This document shows positions 53,153-62,155 of a stretch of DNA of 64,000 nucleotides, in pieces. The notes below the pieces were generated by a model. It ran no database searches. It saw only the letters and a program-made list of their open reading frames with translations, and had not been told where the DNA came from. The stretch's first letter is position 1. Every line of letters starts with the position of its first letter. Source of the stretch: Candidatus Neomicrothrix sp. UBA2974 (lineage in GTDB: Bacteria > Actinomycetota > Acidimicrobiia > Acidimicrobiales > MedAcidi-G1); contig DEAU01000028.1 of NCBI GenBank assembly GCA_002348705.1, forward strand, positions 72,586 to 136,585. The letters are read 5' to 3'. The translations under genes were made by a program, and so were the position numbers.

Positions 53153-53835
53153 GGGTTGCGTTTTTCACCGAACCGATCCCAAGAGGTGATCTTTTCGGCG
53201 CTTCGGTGTCGGGGGGCCACGCCCCACTTCCCGGTTGGATGACCTAGGGGCAACATAGCGAGGACCTCATAGCGGTCGGGGATTCCGACTAGATCGCGTA
53301 CGTCGTCCTCGTAGATGCGGTGCAGCGTGGTCATCGCCGTGCCTAATCCGAGTGACCGGGCGGCCAGCATGAAGTTCTGAATAGCCGGATAAACGGAGGC
53401 GTGGGTCGGCCCGACCGGCATGGGACCCTCGTCGTCGTGGATTGTCATCGATATCGATGGCATGAGCAGGAGAACGAGTACTGGAACGTGCTCTAGGTTC
53501 TCGGCTAGGTGGACGGTGGCTCGGTTATTGCGTTCCCACCCCTCACGGACGCCATCGTTGGGGAATTCGGTGGGGGCGATAGCTGGCTCGTAGCGGGCCC
53601 AACCCCGCCGGTAGATATCGGCTAGTCCCTGCTTTAGATCAGGGTCCCGCACAATCACGAATTGGTATGGCTGGATGTTGCCGCCGCTCGGGGCTTGAAC
53701 GGCGGCCCGTAAGCAAGTCCAGATGTCATCTTCGGCGACTGGATCGTTGCTGTAGCGGCGCATGGCACGACTGGTCATCAGGCCGTCCAGCAATCCAATC
53801 CCGTTACCGCGATCTCCGCCGACCTCGTAGATCAT
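53149..53835 (-). CDS. Nitroreductase family protein
   Basis: This 228-residue FMN-dependent nitroreductase fold has SRAMRRYSNDPVAED near residue 23, AAVQAPSGGNIQPYQFVIVRD near residue 48, ARSLGLGTAMTTLH near residue 160 and a C-terminal LPLGHPTGKWG. The dimeric flavoenzyme family reduces nitro groups, enones or flavins. A strong AAAGGAGGAA ribosome site precedes the ATG. It is first of a two-gene unit with the LLM oxidoreductase. Confidence 0.9.
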   Translation of the reverse strand: MIYEVGGDRGNGIGLLDGLMTSRAMRRYSNDPVAEDDIWTCLRAAVQAPSGGNIQPYQFVIVRDPDLKQGLADIYRRGWARYEPAIAPTEFPNDGVREGWERNNRATVHLAENLEHVPVLVLLLMPSISMTIHDDEGPMPVGPTHASVYPAIQNFMLAARSLGLGTAMTTLHRIYEDDVRDLVGIPDRYEVLAMLPLGHPTGKWGVAPRHRSAEKITSWDRFGEKRNP

Positions 53836-53901
53836 TGGAGTTCCTCCTTTTCTCTTCTCGTGTGTTCTTTATCTTCTTGTTCTCGCAAGCGATTCACTGG
53901 G

Positions 53902-54699
53902 CTATTTCCCCGTAAATCGGGGTTCTCGCTTCTCGGCTAGCGCTGCTAGGGCCTCGTGAAAATCCTCTGAGGCGAACGTGACAGTCTCCAGTGCCGTGGA
54001 TAGGTCGAACGCTGGCCCGCAGGTTTGCTTGATCCACGTGTTGACGGCCTGCTTGGTGAATTGCACGGCCTGTGGAGCGCCAGCGGCGAGGCGTTTAGCC
54101 CAGGCTAGGCCAGTTGCGACACAGGCTTCCGGGTCGGGTGTCGCCTCGACGATTAGGCCCATGCGTTCGGCGTCAGTTGCCGTTACAGGGTCCCCGGTTA
54201 GCAGGTACCGCTTAGCCAACTGAGGGCCGATAGCCAGCGGCCATGCCACGGTCCCGCCGTCGCCGGCCACAATGCCGACTTTGACGTGTGGGTCGCCGAG
54301 GCGGGCCGTCTCCGACATGACGGTGATGTCGGCTAGTAGGGCGATGCTGGCCCCAAGGCCCATCGCGTGGCCGGTTACCGCGCACACCACGGGAAGGTGC
54401 ACGTCGAGCATGTTCCAGACGATGGACTTACCGTCGAGGCGGATCTTGGCCGCGTAGCCCGGCTTGGCGAACTCGGGAAACCAACCGAAGTCGCCGCCGG
54501 CGGTGAACGCTTTCTCGGTGCCGGCTAAGAGGACAGCTCGGGCCTCGCGTTCTTCTCGGAGTAACTTAAAAAGGCCGGCCAACTCATGGTGCATCTGGGC
54601 ATCCACCTTGTTGAGGTCGTCCTCGGGTTTGTCTACGGTCACCACGAGAACATCGTCGTCTCGATCGAATCGAAGGTATTCGAAGTCCTTTTCCTCCAT
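53902..54699 (-). CDS. Enoyl-CoA hydratase/isomerase family protein
   Basis: This 265-residue crotonase-fold protein has AVLLAGTEKAFTAGGDFGWFPE near residue 58 (first oxyanion-hole part), CAVTGHAMGLGASIALLADITV near residue 105 and DPHVKVGIVAGDGGTVAWPL near residue 138. The usual second catalytic Glu position is not clear, so hydratase versus isomerase or other crotonase chemistry is open. AGGAGG precedes the ATG. It lies 52 nt downstream of an acyl-CoA dehydrogenase gene on the same strand. Confidence 0.88.
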   Translation of the reverse strand: MEEKDFEYLRFDRDDDVLVVTVDKPEDDLNKVDAQMHHELAGLFKLLREEREARAVLLAGTEKAFTAGGDFGWFPEFAKPGYAAKIRLDGKSIVWNMLDVHLPVVCAVTGHAMGLGASIALLADITVMSETARLGDPHVKVGIVAGDGGTVAWPLAIGPQLAKRYLLTGDPVTATDAERMGLIVEATPDPEACVATGLAWAKRLAAGAPQAVQFTKQAVNTWIKQTCGPAFDLSTALETVTFASEDFHEALAALAEKREPRFTGK

Positions 54700-54751
54700 G
54701 GTGGTACCTCCTGTTGGTCGGGTCTGGCAGCCGCCGGTGCGGTAGCCGGTG

Positions 54752-55870
54752 TTAGGGCCGGGGCTCTCGAGGGAGCCCTAATAGCCGTTCTCCGATGATG
54801 TTTCGTTGGACCTCGCTGGTGCCACCACCGATGGTCAGTGCCCGCGAGAAGTAGTGGCCCCATGCCCAGACGTCACCCTCCTCGTAATAGGGGAAATGGC
54901 CGTCAAGCAGAGTGGAGGTCCCCTCGAGATCCTTGATCAGGGCCATAGCCTTTTGGCCGTGTTCATCGCTGATGGCTTTGCGAATTGAGGACAACGGCCC
55001 GGGGTCGCCACCGGATACTTGAGTACTCATGATCCGTTGGTTCAGGAGACGGAGCACCACCATTTCGGTGTATAGGCCAGCGGTCCGTTGGCGTAGTAGT
55101 GGATCCTTGCAGCCAGCCATTCGAATTTTTTCCAACACTTTGACGTTGTCAGGGCCTAGGCCCCAGAGCACGCCACCCTCGGACAGCGAGACTCGTTCGT
55201 TGGCCAGCGTCACCTTGGCCAGACGCCATCCCTCGTTCTCCTCACCGACCCGGTTCGTTATCGGGACCCGAACATCAGTGAAGAAGGTCTCATTGAAGTG
55301 ACGACCCCCGGTCATTTCGTGGATGGGACGGACTTCAATGCCGGGTGTTGCCATGTCAAGGAGTAGATAGGTGATTCCCTTCTGTGGGGCACCATCGTCG
55401 GCGGTGCGGACCAGGAGGATCCCCCAGTCGGTGCAGTCTGCCCGGGTGGACCAGATCTTGGAGCCGTTGACCACGTACTCGTCGCCATCGCGCACGGCCC
55501 TAGTCCGTAGCGAGGCCAGGTCCGAGCCGGCTTCGGGTTCGCTAAACAGCTGACACCAGTCTTCAGAGCCATCGAGCATCGGTGGCAGGAAGCGCCGGAT
55601 CTGTGCTTCGTCGCCGCCGGCCAGAATGGTCGGCCCAGCCCACCCCACCCCGATTGAGGGATCAGGAAGCTCAATCCCAGCTGCTGTGAATTCCTGGTCG
55701 ATGAGCAGTTGGGTGACGGCGTCGGCGCTGCGGCCCCACGGTTCCGGCCAATGGGGGGCGACAAACCCGTCGACGGCCAGTTCTGATCGGGTCGGCGCGG
55801 GATGGTCAGCAATCCATGCCCGGATCTCAAGGCGACGAGGGTCGTCTTCGGGTGGGAGGGAGAAGTCCAT
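54752..55870 (-). CDS. Acyl-CoA dehydrogenase
   Basis: This protein has 372 residues from the ATG at 55870 (MDFSLPPEDDPRR); a longer frame overlaps the upstream gene and lacks similarity. It has SEPEAGSDLASLRTRAVRDGDEYVVNGSKIWST near residue 125, HEMTGGRHFNETFFTDVRVP near residue 205 and SRALTIGGGTSEVQRNIIGERLLGLP at the C-terminus, a classic ACAD. It desaturates a CoA thioester. It sits between an HsaA-like flavoprotein gene and an enoyl-CoA hydratase gene, forming a beta-oxidation-like unit under the TetR switch upstream. Confidence 0.92.
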   Translation of the reverse strand: MDFSLPPEDDPRRLEIRAWIADHPAPTRSELAVDGFVAPHWPEPWGRSADAVTQLLIDQEFTAAGIELPDPSIGVGWAGPTILAGGDEAQIRRFLPPMLDGSEDWCQLFSEPEAGSDLASLRTRAVRDGDEYVVNGSKIWSTRADCTDWGILLVRTADDGAPQKGITYLLLDMATPGIEVRPIHEMTGGRHFNETFFTDVRVPITNRVGEENEGWRLAKVTLANERVSLSEGGVLWGLGPDNVKVLEKIRMAGCKDPLLRQRTAGLYTEMVVLRLLNQRIMSTQVSGGDPGPLSSIRKAISDEHGQKAMALIKDLEGTSTLLDGHFPYYEEGDVWAWGHYFSRALTIGGGTSEVQRNIIGERLLGLPREPRP

Positions 55871-55907
55871 GGGAAGTGCGGGTGTTGCAGCCGAAGGTCT
55901 ATGGGCC

Positions 55908-57074
55908 CTATAGGAGAGTGGTGTCGGTCTCAAGGCCGAGGTGGAGTCGGCCGGTGAGTTCATGGATACGGGGGGCCACCATGGCATGTGTGGCGGCTAC
56001 CTGACCGTCACGGACCATCCGCTGGAGCGGCTCGCCGAGATAGACCGCAGTGCCACCGGCCTCTCTCCCCAGCGCGACCAGTGCCTCGGCGCATCGTTGG
56101 GAAGCGTCGCAGGCGGCCAGGCGGAGGCTGCGACGGTGTGAGGTGGTTAGTGGTGTGCCGGCCTCGGCGGTGAGCCAAGCAGCGCCAATGGCGTCGTGGA
56201 GAAAAGCTCGAGCGGAGCGGGCGGTGGCTTCGGAGGTCGACAGCACTGTCTGGGCTGAAGCTCTTTCAGCCAGAGTGCGGCCGGAGCCCTCAGGCTTTTT
56301 GATTGCTGCCAACTCTGCAAAACGCTCAACAGCCCCGTCCAGTAGACCGATGGAAACTGCGGCGATGCCGATGGCCAGCATCCCGTAGAAGGGAAAGCGC
56401 CAGGTCGGGCCATCGATTCGGGGGGTGGCATCCATCATTTGAAGCCATCGGCCCTCGGGAACAAAGGCGTCCTTGACCCGGTAGTCGCCTGAGCCACTGC
56501 CCGACAGTCCTGTGACATGCCAGGTGTCGAGGTGTTCAACATCCTCACGGTCGAAGAAGACGAAAGGGGCGTAAAGGCCGTCGCTGCGGCGGGTGGTCTT
56601 GCCCTCGTCGTCGACGATTCGGGTGCCACCGCCGATCCATGTGCAGTGCTGAGTGCCGGAGCCCCAGGCCCAAGTGCCGTTGATTCGTAGCCCACCTTCG
56701 ACTGGGATTGCCCGACCTACCGGCGCTGCGTATCCGCCGGCGCAGGAGTCAGGGGACCCAAAGACGAGGCGAGCTACGTCCTCGGGGAGGAAGCCGGCTT
56801 GCAGTGTTGTGGTGCCAGCGATCATGACGCACCAAGCGGCTGCGCCGTCGTAACGAGCCACTTCGGCGATGACGTTGGCGGCGGTGGCCACATCGGCTTC
56901 GGGCCCACCCAGCGTCTTGGGGGTAAGGAGTCGGAACAGGCCACTGGCGCGGAGGTCGGCTACTACATCTTCGGGCAATGTGCGGGTGGCCTCGATTCGG
57001 TCGCTGCGTTCAGCTAGCGATGGACCGAGGGAACGTGCAGCGGGAATGAGGTCGGCGGCAGAGACAGTGGCCAT
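55908..57074 (-). CDS. Acyl-CoA dehydrogenase-fold flavin monooxygenase (HsaA/HpaB-like group)
   Basis: This 388-residue ACAD-fold protein lacks the normal ACAD Glu motif context. It resembles flavin-dependent monooxygenases (HsaA, DszC-like): RTLPEDVVADLRASGLFRLLTPKTLGG near residue 30, YDGAAAWCVMIAGTTTLQAGFLPEDVARLVF near residue 73 and WHVTGLSGSGSGDYRVKDAFVPEGR near residue 182. It probably hydroxylates a small organic using reduced flavin from a partner. The nitroreductase is a possible supplier. It is divergent from a TetR gene with a palindrome-rich AT region between. Confidence 0.85.
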   Translation of the reverse strand: MATVSAADLIPAARSLGPSLAERSDRIEATRTLPEDVVADLRASGLFRLLTPKTLGGPEADVATAANVIAEVARYDGAAAWCVMIAGTTTLQAGFLPEDVARLVFGSPDSCAGGYAAPVGRAIPVEGGLRINGTWAWGSGTQHCTWIGGGTRIVDDEGKTTRRSDGLYAPFVFFDREDVEHLDTWHVTGLSGSGSGDYRVKDAFVPEGRWLQMMDATPRIDGPTWRFPFYGMLAIGIAAVSIGLLDGAVERFAELAAIKKPEGSGRTLAERASAQTVLSTSEATARSARAFLHDAIGAAWLTAEAGTPLTTSHRRSLRLAACDASQRCAEALVALGREAGGTAVYLGEPLQRMVRDGQVAATHAMVAPRIHELTGRLHLGLETDTTLL

Positions 57075-57085
57075 GGGTCAAAAAA

Positions 57086-57134
57086 TCTAGAATAAGCTTC
57101 TAAAATCGTCAATTAATATTAGAAGTATCCTAGA
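57086..57134. promoter_or_regulatory. AT-rich inverted repeats, likely TetR operator region
   Basis: The 68-bp gap between divergent genes is strikingly AT-rich. The left arm 57086-57103 contains the palindrome TAGAA-N5-TTCTA (57088-57102) and matches, inverted, the right arm 57119-57134 (TTAGAAGTATCCTAGA) with few mismatches. Each arm could hold one TetR dimer. The whole would control both the flavoprotein gene and the TetR gene. Confidence 0.65.
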
Positions 57135-57142
57135 TTAATTGT

Positions 57143-57766
57143 ATGGGTGAGGTTGTTACCGCCGAACGTCTGGAGGCCGGGCGCTCCATGCGAACCCGAG
57201 CCGTCCTTGTAGAGGCAGCACTCGGCCGGCTGCGGACTGACGGTTCCTTCACCGCCGAACAGGTGGCTGCCGATGCCGGGGTAAGTGTTGCCACCATCTA
57301 CAACCGCTTCCCTGGTGGGCGCGATGGGCTGTTGGCGACCGCCTTTGACAGCGCCTTACATCGGGTGGCGGAGGCCTATAGCGGACCGCTGACTGCGGAC
57401 CATCTACTTGACCACGGACTAGAAGTCACTATGCGAACGATGGTGGACCGACTGGCTGAGGTCTTCACTGACGAGGCTCTTGTCTTTCGTGCGGCTTTAG
57501 CTCGTCTGTCGGAGAGTCGTGCTATCCGCGATACCTACCGGCATCATGAGGCCGTTGCGCGAGCTGCAAACCGGCGATTCATCGAACTCGGACAAGCTGC
57601 CGGTCGAATCGCAACAGGCAGCCCCGACGAGTTCGCCGACCTTCTGCTGGTCGTAGGTCAGGGTGTCAACAACCCGGTCCTGCTCGGAGCCAGTAACCGT
57701 GACCCACTGTGTGCCCGAATAACAGCGGCTCTCGTCGCAGTTCTCTCGCCGGAGACTTCCCGTTGA
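57143..57766 (+). CDS. TetR family transcriptional regulator
   Basis: This 207-residue regulator has an N-terminal HTH typical of TetR (FTAEQVAADAGVSVATIYNRFPGGRDGLLATAF, about residues 32-65) and an all-helical ligand domain after it. It is divergent from the HsaA-like gene. The intervening inverted repeats are its likely operators, so it should repress the 57074-53902 catabolic unit until an acyl-CoA or aromatic effector binds. The next gene overlaps its stop (TTGA). Confidence 0.9.
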   Translation: MGEVVTAERLEAGRSMRTRAVLVEAALGRLRTDGSFTAEQVAADAGVSVATIYNRFPGGRDGLLATAFDSALHRVAEAYSGPLTADHLLDHGLEVTMRTMVDRLAEVFTDEALVFRAALARLSESRAIRDTYRHHEAVARAANRRFIELGQAAGRIATGSPDEFADLLLVVGQGVNNPVLLGASNRDPLCARITAALVAVLSPETSR

Positions 57767-58032
57767 TCGAAAGCCCGACCGATTACTCACCTGAGCGCTC
57801 GATCGTCTACTGGCGCCGGATGTGCGGTTTCTGCTCCCGTTTGCTGGCTGTGCTCGATGAGGCCGGAATACAGGTTGAGATGCGCGATATCTGGGAGGAC
57901 CAGGAAGCAGCTGCCTTTGTTCGGTCGGTGAACGGTGGCGCCGAGACGGTCCCGACGGTGGTATTGCCCGATGGCCGGGTAGTCACCAATCCGCCCCCCG
58001 AGGCCCTCGTCGCCTATTTGCTCTCTGTCTGA
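57763..58032 (+). CDS. Mycoredoxin/glutaredoxin-like protein (CGFC)
   Basis: This 89-residue protein (TTG start overlapping the TetR stop, GGAGA upstream) has a thioredoxin-fold glutaredoxin pattern: IVYWRRMCGFCSRLL with active-site CGFC near residue 22, DIWEDQEAAAFVRSVNGG, the cis-Pro in ETVPTVVLPDG, and a short C-terminal helix. Mycoredoxins reduce mycothiol mixed disulfides in actinobacteria. Their usual motif is CxYC or CPYC-like, so CGFC is a slight variant. Confidence 0.87.
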   Translation: MIESPTDYSPERSIVYWRRMCGFCSRLLAVLDEAGIQVEMRDIWEDQEAAAFVRSVNGGAETVPTVVLPDGRVVTNPPPEALVAYLLSV

Positions 58033-58160
58033 ACACCCCACACGGCATTGCACTTGCGGTCCAGTTCGATACGCGCAACGATCGTCGTTACGGATGGGTT
58101 CCGGGGAGCGCCTCGATGGCGGGGCGGCGGCCCGTCCACTGACCGACAAGGGGATCGGTA

Positions 58161-58886
58161 ATGGAGGTCTCCGTCACTATCAACGGGTCTGTGTGTTCGG
58201 CTGACGTTGAACCACGGACCTTGCTCGCGCACTTTCTGCGTGACGACTTGGGCCTGACCGGAGAGGACGTTCCCCACACTTGGGGTTTGCTGTTCGACGC
58301 GAGCCTGGCCGAACAGTACGGGTTAGCGGGCAAGATCAGCCTCTTGGACGACCCGCGCGAGACCGTAGGAGCAGCCCTCAAGTACTTGGGCTATTCGCTG
58401 AACTCGACGTCGGCTGACCAAATGGCAGAGGCGGAGGCGGTCATTGCAGATGCCGTCAGCCGGGTCGCAGCGTTCGACTCGGACCAGTACAGCGAGTTGA
58501 TAGTGATGGGCGAGACCGTGGTAGGCCACGGCTACAGCGGCAACTTCCTCTGGGACTTCGAGGAGGGTGATAGCACTTACGACTACTTCGTGCCCGACGA
58601 AGGCGGCACCATCTGGGTGGACAACATGGCAGTTCTCGCGGACGCCCCGCATCCCTGTACGGCGTTCACCTTTATGAACTTCCTCCTTGATGCCCAGAAC
58701 GGGGCACAGTTGACGAACTACAACTGGTATGCCAGCCCCAATGGCGCTGCGGAGCAGTACATCGACCAGGAAGTCCTTGACAACCCGATCATCTATCCGA
58801 CGGATATGTCAAAGCTGGAATTCATCAAGGACACCGGCGACTTCGAGATTGAGTACACCGACGCCCTTTCGCGGGCGAGGAGCTGA
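58161..58886 (+). pseudogene. Chimeric gene: CoxS-like N-terminus joined to truncated PotD-like C-terminus
   Basis: This 241-residue open frame is composite. Residues 1-34 (MEVSVTINGSV to FLRDDLGLTG) match the N-terminus of the 2Fe-2S small subunit of CO dehydrogenase/xanthine oxidase enzymes but stop before any cluster Cys. From about residue 36 the sequence is the C-terminal part of a polyamine-binding PotD/PotF protein (KISLLDDPRETVGAALKYLGYSLN, GGTIWVDNMAV, TFMNFLLDAQNGA, NPIIYPTDMSKLEF). The PotD signal peptide and N-terminal lobe are missing, so neither function should survive. It is either a genuine deletion scar or an assembly chimera. The frame is intact across the junction. Confidence 0.7.
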
Positions 58887-58919
58887 TCTCTACTCGCCCC
58901 TTGCTAATCCCACCGGGTG

Positions 58920-58950
58920 CCGGGTCCGGGGCTTATAGCCCCGGACCCGG
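58920..58950 (+). terminator. Strong GC hairpin after the chimeric gene
   Basis: A perfect 13-bp inverted repeat (CCGGGTCCGGGGC at 58920-58932, GCCCCGGACCCGG at 58938-58950) with a TTATA loop lies 34 nt after the stop. No T-tract follows, as is common for proposed actinobacterial terminators. Confidence 0.6.
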
Positions 58951-59012
58951 CGGGCCGGAGGGACCTACGCGATGCCGTCGCGATCCCAAGACGTTGAACC
59001 GGAGATGAGGAC

Positions 59013-60380
59013 ATGACCGAGCACCAGCGGTTGGCTGAACTAGCCGAGAGGCACTTGTGGGGACACTTCTCCGTCCTACACAATGACATTGATGGCACGC
59101 GGGTCATCGAGCGAGGCCAGGGCTGCCACGTTTGGGACGCCGAGGGAAACCGTTACCTCGATGGGTTGGCTGGCCTGTTCGTCAGCCAACTGGGGCATGG
59201 GCGCCCCGAACTGGCCCGGGCGGCCGGGGACCAAGCGGCCACGCTCGGCTACTTCCCCATTTGGACATACGGACATCCGACGGCGATAGAACTGGCGGCC
59301 AAGTTGGCTGGTTTGGCTCCCGGTGACCTCAATCGGGTGTTCTTCACGACCGGTGGTTCCGAAGCGGTTGAGTCGGCGTGGAAGTTGGCCCGCCAGTACT
59401 TCAAAGTCACTGGTAAACCCGACAAAGTCAAGGTGGTCAGCCGGAACCTCGCCTACCACGGAACCACAATGGGCGCGCTTTCGATTACCGGTCTGGAGTC
59501 GATCAAGACCGTGTTTGAACCGTTGGTACCAGGAGCGGTGAAGGTGCCAGAGACCAACCATTTCCGGTGTCCTACCTGTCAGGACAGTTCGCATTGTTCT
59601 TTGCATGCTGCCGACGCCATAGAGGACGCCATAGTTCGCGAAGGCCCTGACACAGTTGCTGCCGTCTTCTTGGAGCCGGTGCAGAATGCGGGTGGCTGCT
59701 TTGTGCCGCCGCCCGGTTACTTCCAGCGGGTTCGAGAGATATGTGATCAGTACGACGTGCTGCTGGTGTCCGATGAGGTCATCTGTGCCTACGGGCGCCT
59801 TGGCCACATGTTTGGCTGTGAGCGATATGGCTACATACCCGACGTAATCACTTCGGCGAAGGGACTTACCTCCGGCTATGCGCCGCTGGGTGCCATGTTG
59901 GTCAGCGATCGGATTGCTGAGCCATTCGTTGGCACCGGGGACATGTTCTTGCACGGCATCACGTTTGCGGGCCATCCGGTGAGTTGTGCCGTGGCTCTAG
60001 CCAATTTGAAGATCTTTGAGGAGGAAGGGGTGATCGGCCATGTCAAGGCCAACGAGGACGCCTTCCGAGCCGCCCTCGATGACCTAGCTGACCTGCCGAT
60101 CGTGGGTGATGTACGCGGTGCCGGATATTTCTATGGAATCGAACTGGTGAAGGAGCGTGAGGGGCGTATTTCTTTCAACGACGAAGAGCGCGAACACCTG
60201 CTGCGCGGGTTTCTTTCCAATCGCCTCCTGGAGATCGGCATGATCTGTCGGGCGGACGACCGCGGCGAGCCGGTCATCCAACTTTCACCGCCATTGATCG
60301 CCGGTCCGGACGAGTTCGAGGAGATCAATGCCAAGTTGCGCCAGGTCCTCACCGAGGCCATGGCTGAGATGGGCTTGTAA
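59013..60380 (+). CDS. Class III aminotransferase (putrescine/omega-amino acid:pyruvate type)
   Basis: This 455-residue fold-type I PLP enzyme has GCHVWDAEGNRYLDGLAGL near residue 35, TTGGSEAVESAWKLAR near residue 110, YHGTTMGALSITG near residue 148, SDEVICAYGRLG near residue 252 and the Schiff-base Lys in TSAKGLTSGYAPLGA near residue 284. Such enzymes transaminate putrescine, taurine, beta-alanine or other terminal amines. Neighbouring Lrp, MFS, agmatinase and PotD-remnant genes favour polyamines, and taurine:pyruvate transamination feeding Xsc is an alternative. A GGAGATGAGG ribosome site precedes the ATG. Confidence 0.9.
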   Translation: MTEHQRLAELAERHLWGHFSVLHNDIDGTRVIERGQGCHVWDAEGNRYLDGLAGLFVSQLGHGRPELARAAGDQAATLGYFPIWTYGHPTAIELAAKLAGLAPGDLNRVFFTTGGSEAVESAWKLARQYFKVTGKPDKVKVVSRNLAYHGTTMGALSITGLESIKTVFEPLVPGAVKVPETNHFRCPTCQDSSHCSLHAADAIEDAIVREGPDTVAAVFLEPVQNAGGCFVPPPGYFQRVREICDQYDVLLVSDEVICAYGRLGHMFGCERYGYIPDVITSAKGLTSGYAPLGAMLVSDRIAEPFVGTGDMFLHGITFAGHPVSCAVALANLKIFEEEGVIGHVKANEDAFRAALDDLADLPIVGDVRGAGYFYGIELVKEREGRISFNDEEREHLLRGFLSNRLLEIGMICRADDRGEPVIQLSPPLIAGPDEFEEINAKLRQVLTEAMAEMGL

Positions 60381-60428
60381 GGACGCCGGAGTGGACGACC
60401 CCTTGACTATGGCAGTGGAGAGACCACG

Positions 60429-60920
60429 ATGAATGAACTCACCGGTGCGCCCGGTCGGTCCACCAGCGAGGTTTTCGTCCTCGACGATGTCGATCGGGCC
60501 ATCATCACCGAACTGCAGGCCGACGGTCGGATGTCATACGCAGATCTGTCGCCGAAGGTAGGCCTTTCCCAGGCTGCCGTGCGTCAGCGTGTCAACCGTT
60601 TGCTGGAGAGAGGGGTCATGCAGGTGGTCGCCGTTACTGATCCGCTCAGCCTCGGCCTGGCCACTCAAGCCATGGTCGGCATCACCGTCTCCGGCGATGT
60701 CCGGACAGTAACTGCCGCAGTATCGGAGTGCCGCGAGGCTGAGTATGTGTTGATCACTACCGGTCGCTACGACGTGCTGGCCGAGGTCATATGTGAGGAC
60801 AATGACGCTCTGCTGGACCTGGTCAACGACCGCATCCAGGGCATCGAGGGCGTGGTTTCGACTGAGGTCTTCTCCATCCTGAAGGTGGAGAAGATGACTT
60901 TTGCTCGGGGCACCGGTTGA
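60429..60920 (+). CDS. Lrp/AsnC family transcriptional regulator
   Basis: This 163-residue regulator has the AsnC-type HTH near residues 20-70 (LDDVDRAIITELQADGRMSYADLSPKVGLSQAAVRQRVNRLLERG pattern) and the RAM ligand domain (VMVGITVSG to EVFSILKVEKM). It follows the class III aminotransferase gene by 48 nt and converges on a second aminotransferase gene. Amino-acid or polyamine-responsive control of this block is likely. Confidence 0.9.
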   Translation: MNELTGAPGRSTSEVFVLDDVDRAIITELQADGRMSYADLSPKVGLSQAAVRQRVNRLLERGVMQVVAVTDPLSLGLATQAMVGITVSGDVRTVTAAVSECREAEYVLITTGRYDVLAEVICEDNDALLDLVNDRIQGIEGVVSTEVFSILKVEKMTFARGTG

Positions 60921-60949
60921 ACTTTCCCCGCAGTTCCTTCGTCAGATTG

Positions 60950-62155
60950 CTACTTCAAGCAGGCCACCATGGTGTCGATTACTCGGCCGACCTCCTCGTC
61001 AGTGATGACGAGCGGCGGGCAGATAGCCAGACAGGTGCCGATAGGCCGAACGATTACCCCTTCCTGAAGGATGTCATTGCGGACCGGGATTGCGTCCCGA
61101 CCCAACTCGGCGGCGTAGATTGCGCCGGTTCCGCGCCATGACTCGATTAGGCCGTCGGCCTCCAGAGCTGCAAGGCCTTCGCGGATCTTCTCCCCGACGT
61201 GGTTGGCTCGCGAGACGAGGCCCTCGTCGGTCATGAGTTGCAGATTGGCCACCCCGGCCACGCAGGAGGCGGGGTGGCCAGAGTAGGTATAACCGGATCG
61301 AAAGATAAATCCCGGTTCCTCGAATACCTCAGATACACCACGCGACAGGATCACGCCCGATAGCGGCAGGTAGCCAGAGGTCACCCCCTTGGCGAAGGTC
61401 ATGAGGTCGGGAGTAACACCGTAGTGCTGGGCCCCAAACCACTCTCCGGTGCGGCCGAAGCCGCAGATGACCTCATCGAGGATCAGCAGGGATCCATGGT
61501 CGTCGCACAGGCGGCGCAGGCCATCCAGATAGCCATCGATCGGCGGGTGCACGCCGCCGGCTCCCTGCACGGGTTCACTGATAACTGCGGCGATGCGATC
61601 GCCGTGCTCGGCAAAAACGGTCGCAGCAGCCTCAAGGTCGTCGTGGCCGACCTCTAGGAAGTGAGGAACAAGATCACCCCATCCCTCGCGGTTCGGGGCT
61701 ATGCCTTGAGCGCTGGTACCGCCGAAGTTGGTGCCGTGGTATCCGTTGGTTCGCCGCACGACCAACTGTCGGTCAGCGTCCCCCCGTTTTTGGTGATACT
61801 GGCGTGCGATTTTCAGCGCAGAGTCCACGGCCTCTGAACCCGAGCTACCGAGAAAAACTCGTCCGTCGGGGTGTGGCGAGCGCTCCGCGATCATGTCAGC
61901 AACCCTCACTGCGGCCTCGTTCGTGAATGGATCGAAGATGTTGAAGGATTCGAGCTTGCGCATCTGGGCAGAGATGGCATCGACGATTTCGGTGCGGCCA
62001 TGGCCTACCTGGCAGTACCAGAGGCTGCCCAGAGCGTCTACGTAGTCCTTGCCGGAGTCATCGAAGACGAGCGATCCCTCGCCCCGAACGATGTTGATGA
62101 AATCGTCTTCGGGCTTGGCTGCCGGTGCGAAGGGATGAAAGAGGGCGTTGGTCAC
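60950..62155 (-). CDS. Class III aminotransferase
   Basis: This 401-residue PLP aminotransferase (GTG start) has SLWYCQVGHGRTEI near residue 45, FLGSSGSEAVDSALKIARQY near residue 101, NGYHGTNFGGTSAQG near residue 136, LDEVICGFGRTGEWFG near residue 225 and the Lys in MTFAKGVTSGYLPLSG near residue 256. It is distinct in sequence from the enzyme at 59013. Substrates could be putrescine, 4-aminobutyrate or another omega-amine. Its start overlaps the MFS stop by 4 nt (GTGA), linking it with the transporter and the agmatinase-family gene. Confidence 0.9.
   Translation of the reverse strand: MTNALFHPFAPAAKPEDDFINIVRGEGSLVFDDSGKDYVDALGSLWYCQVGHGRTEIVDAISAQMRKLESFNIFDPFTNEAAVRVADMIAERSPHPDGRVFLGSSGSEAVDSALKIARQYHQKRGDADRQLVVRRTNGYHGTNFGGTSAQGIAPNREGWGDLVPHFLEVGHDDLEAAATVFAEHGDRIAAVISEPVQGAGGVHPPIDGYLDGLRRLCDDHGSLLILDEVICGFGRTGEWFGAQHYGVTPDLMTFAKGVTSGYLPLSGVILSRGVSEVFEEPGFIFRSGYTYSGHPASCVAGVANLQLMTDEGLVSRANHVGEKIREGLAALEADGLIESWRGTGAIYAAELGRDAIPVRNDILQEGVIVRPIGTCLAICPPLVITDEEVGRVIDTMVACLK

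Noticed and set aside
59076..59975. 299-codon minus-strand open frame
   Set aside because: It is antisense to the class III aminotransferase at 59013, which has clear PLP motifs.
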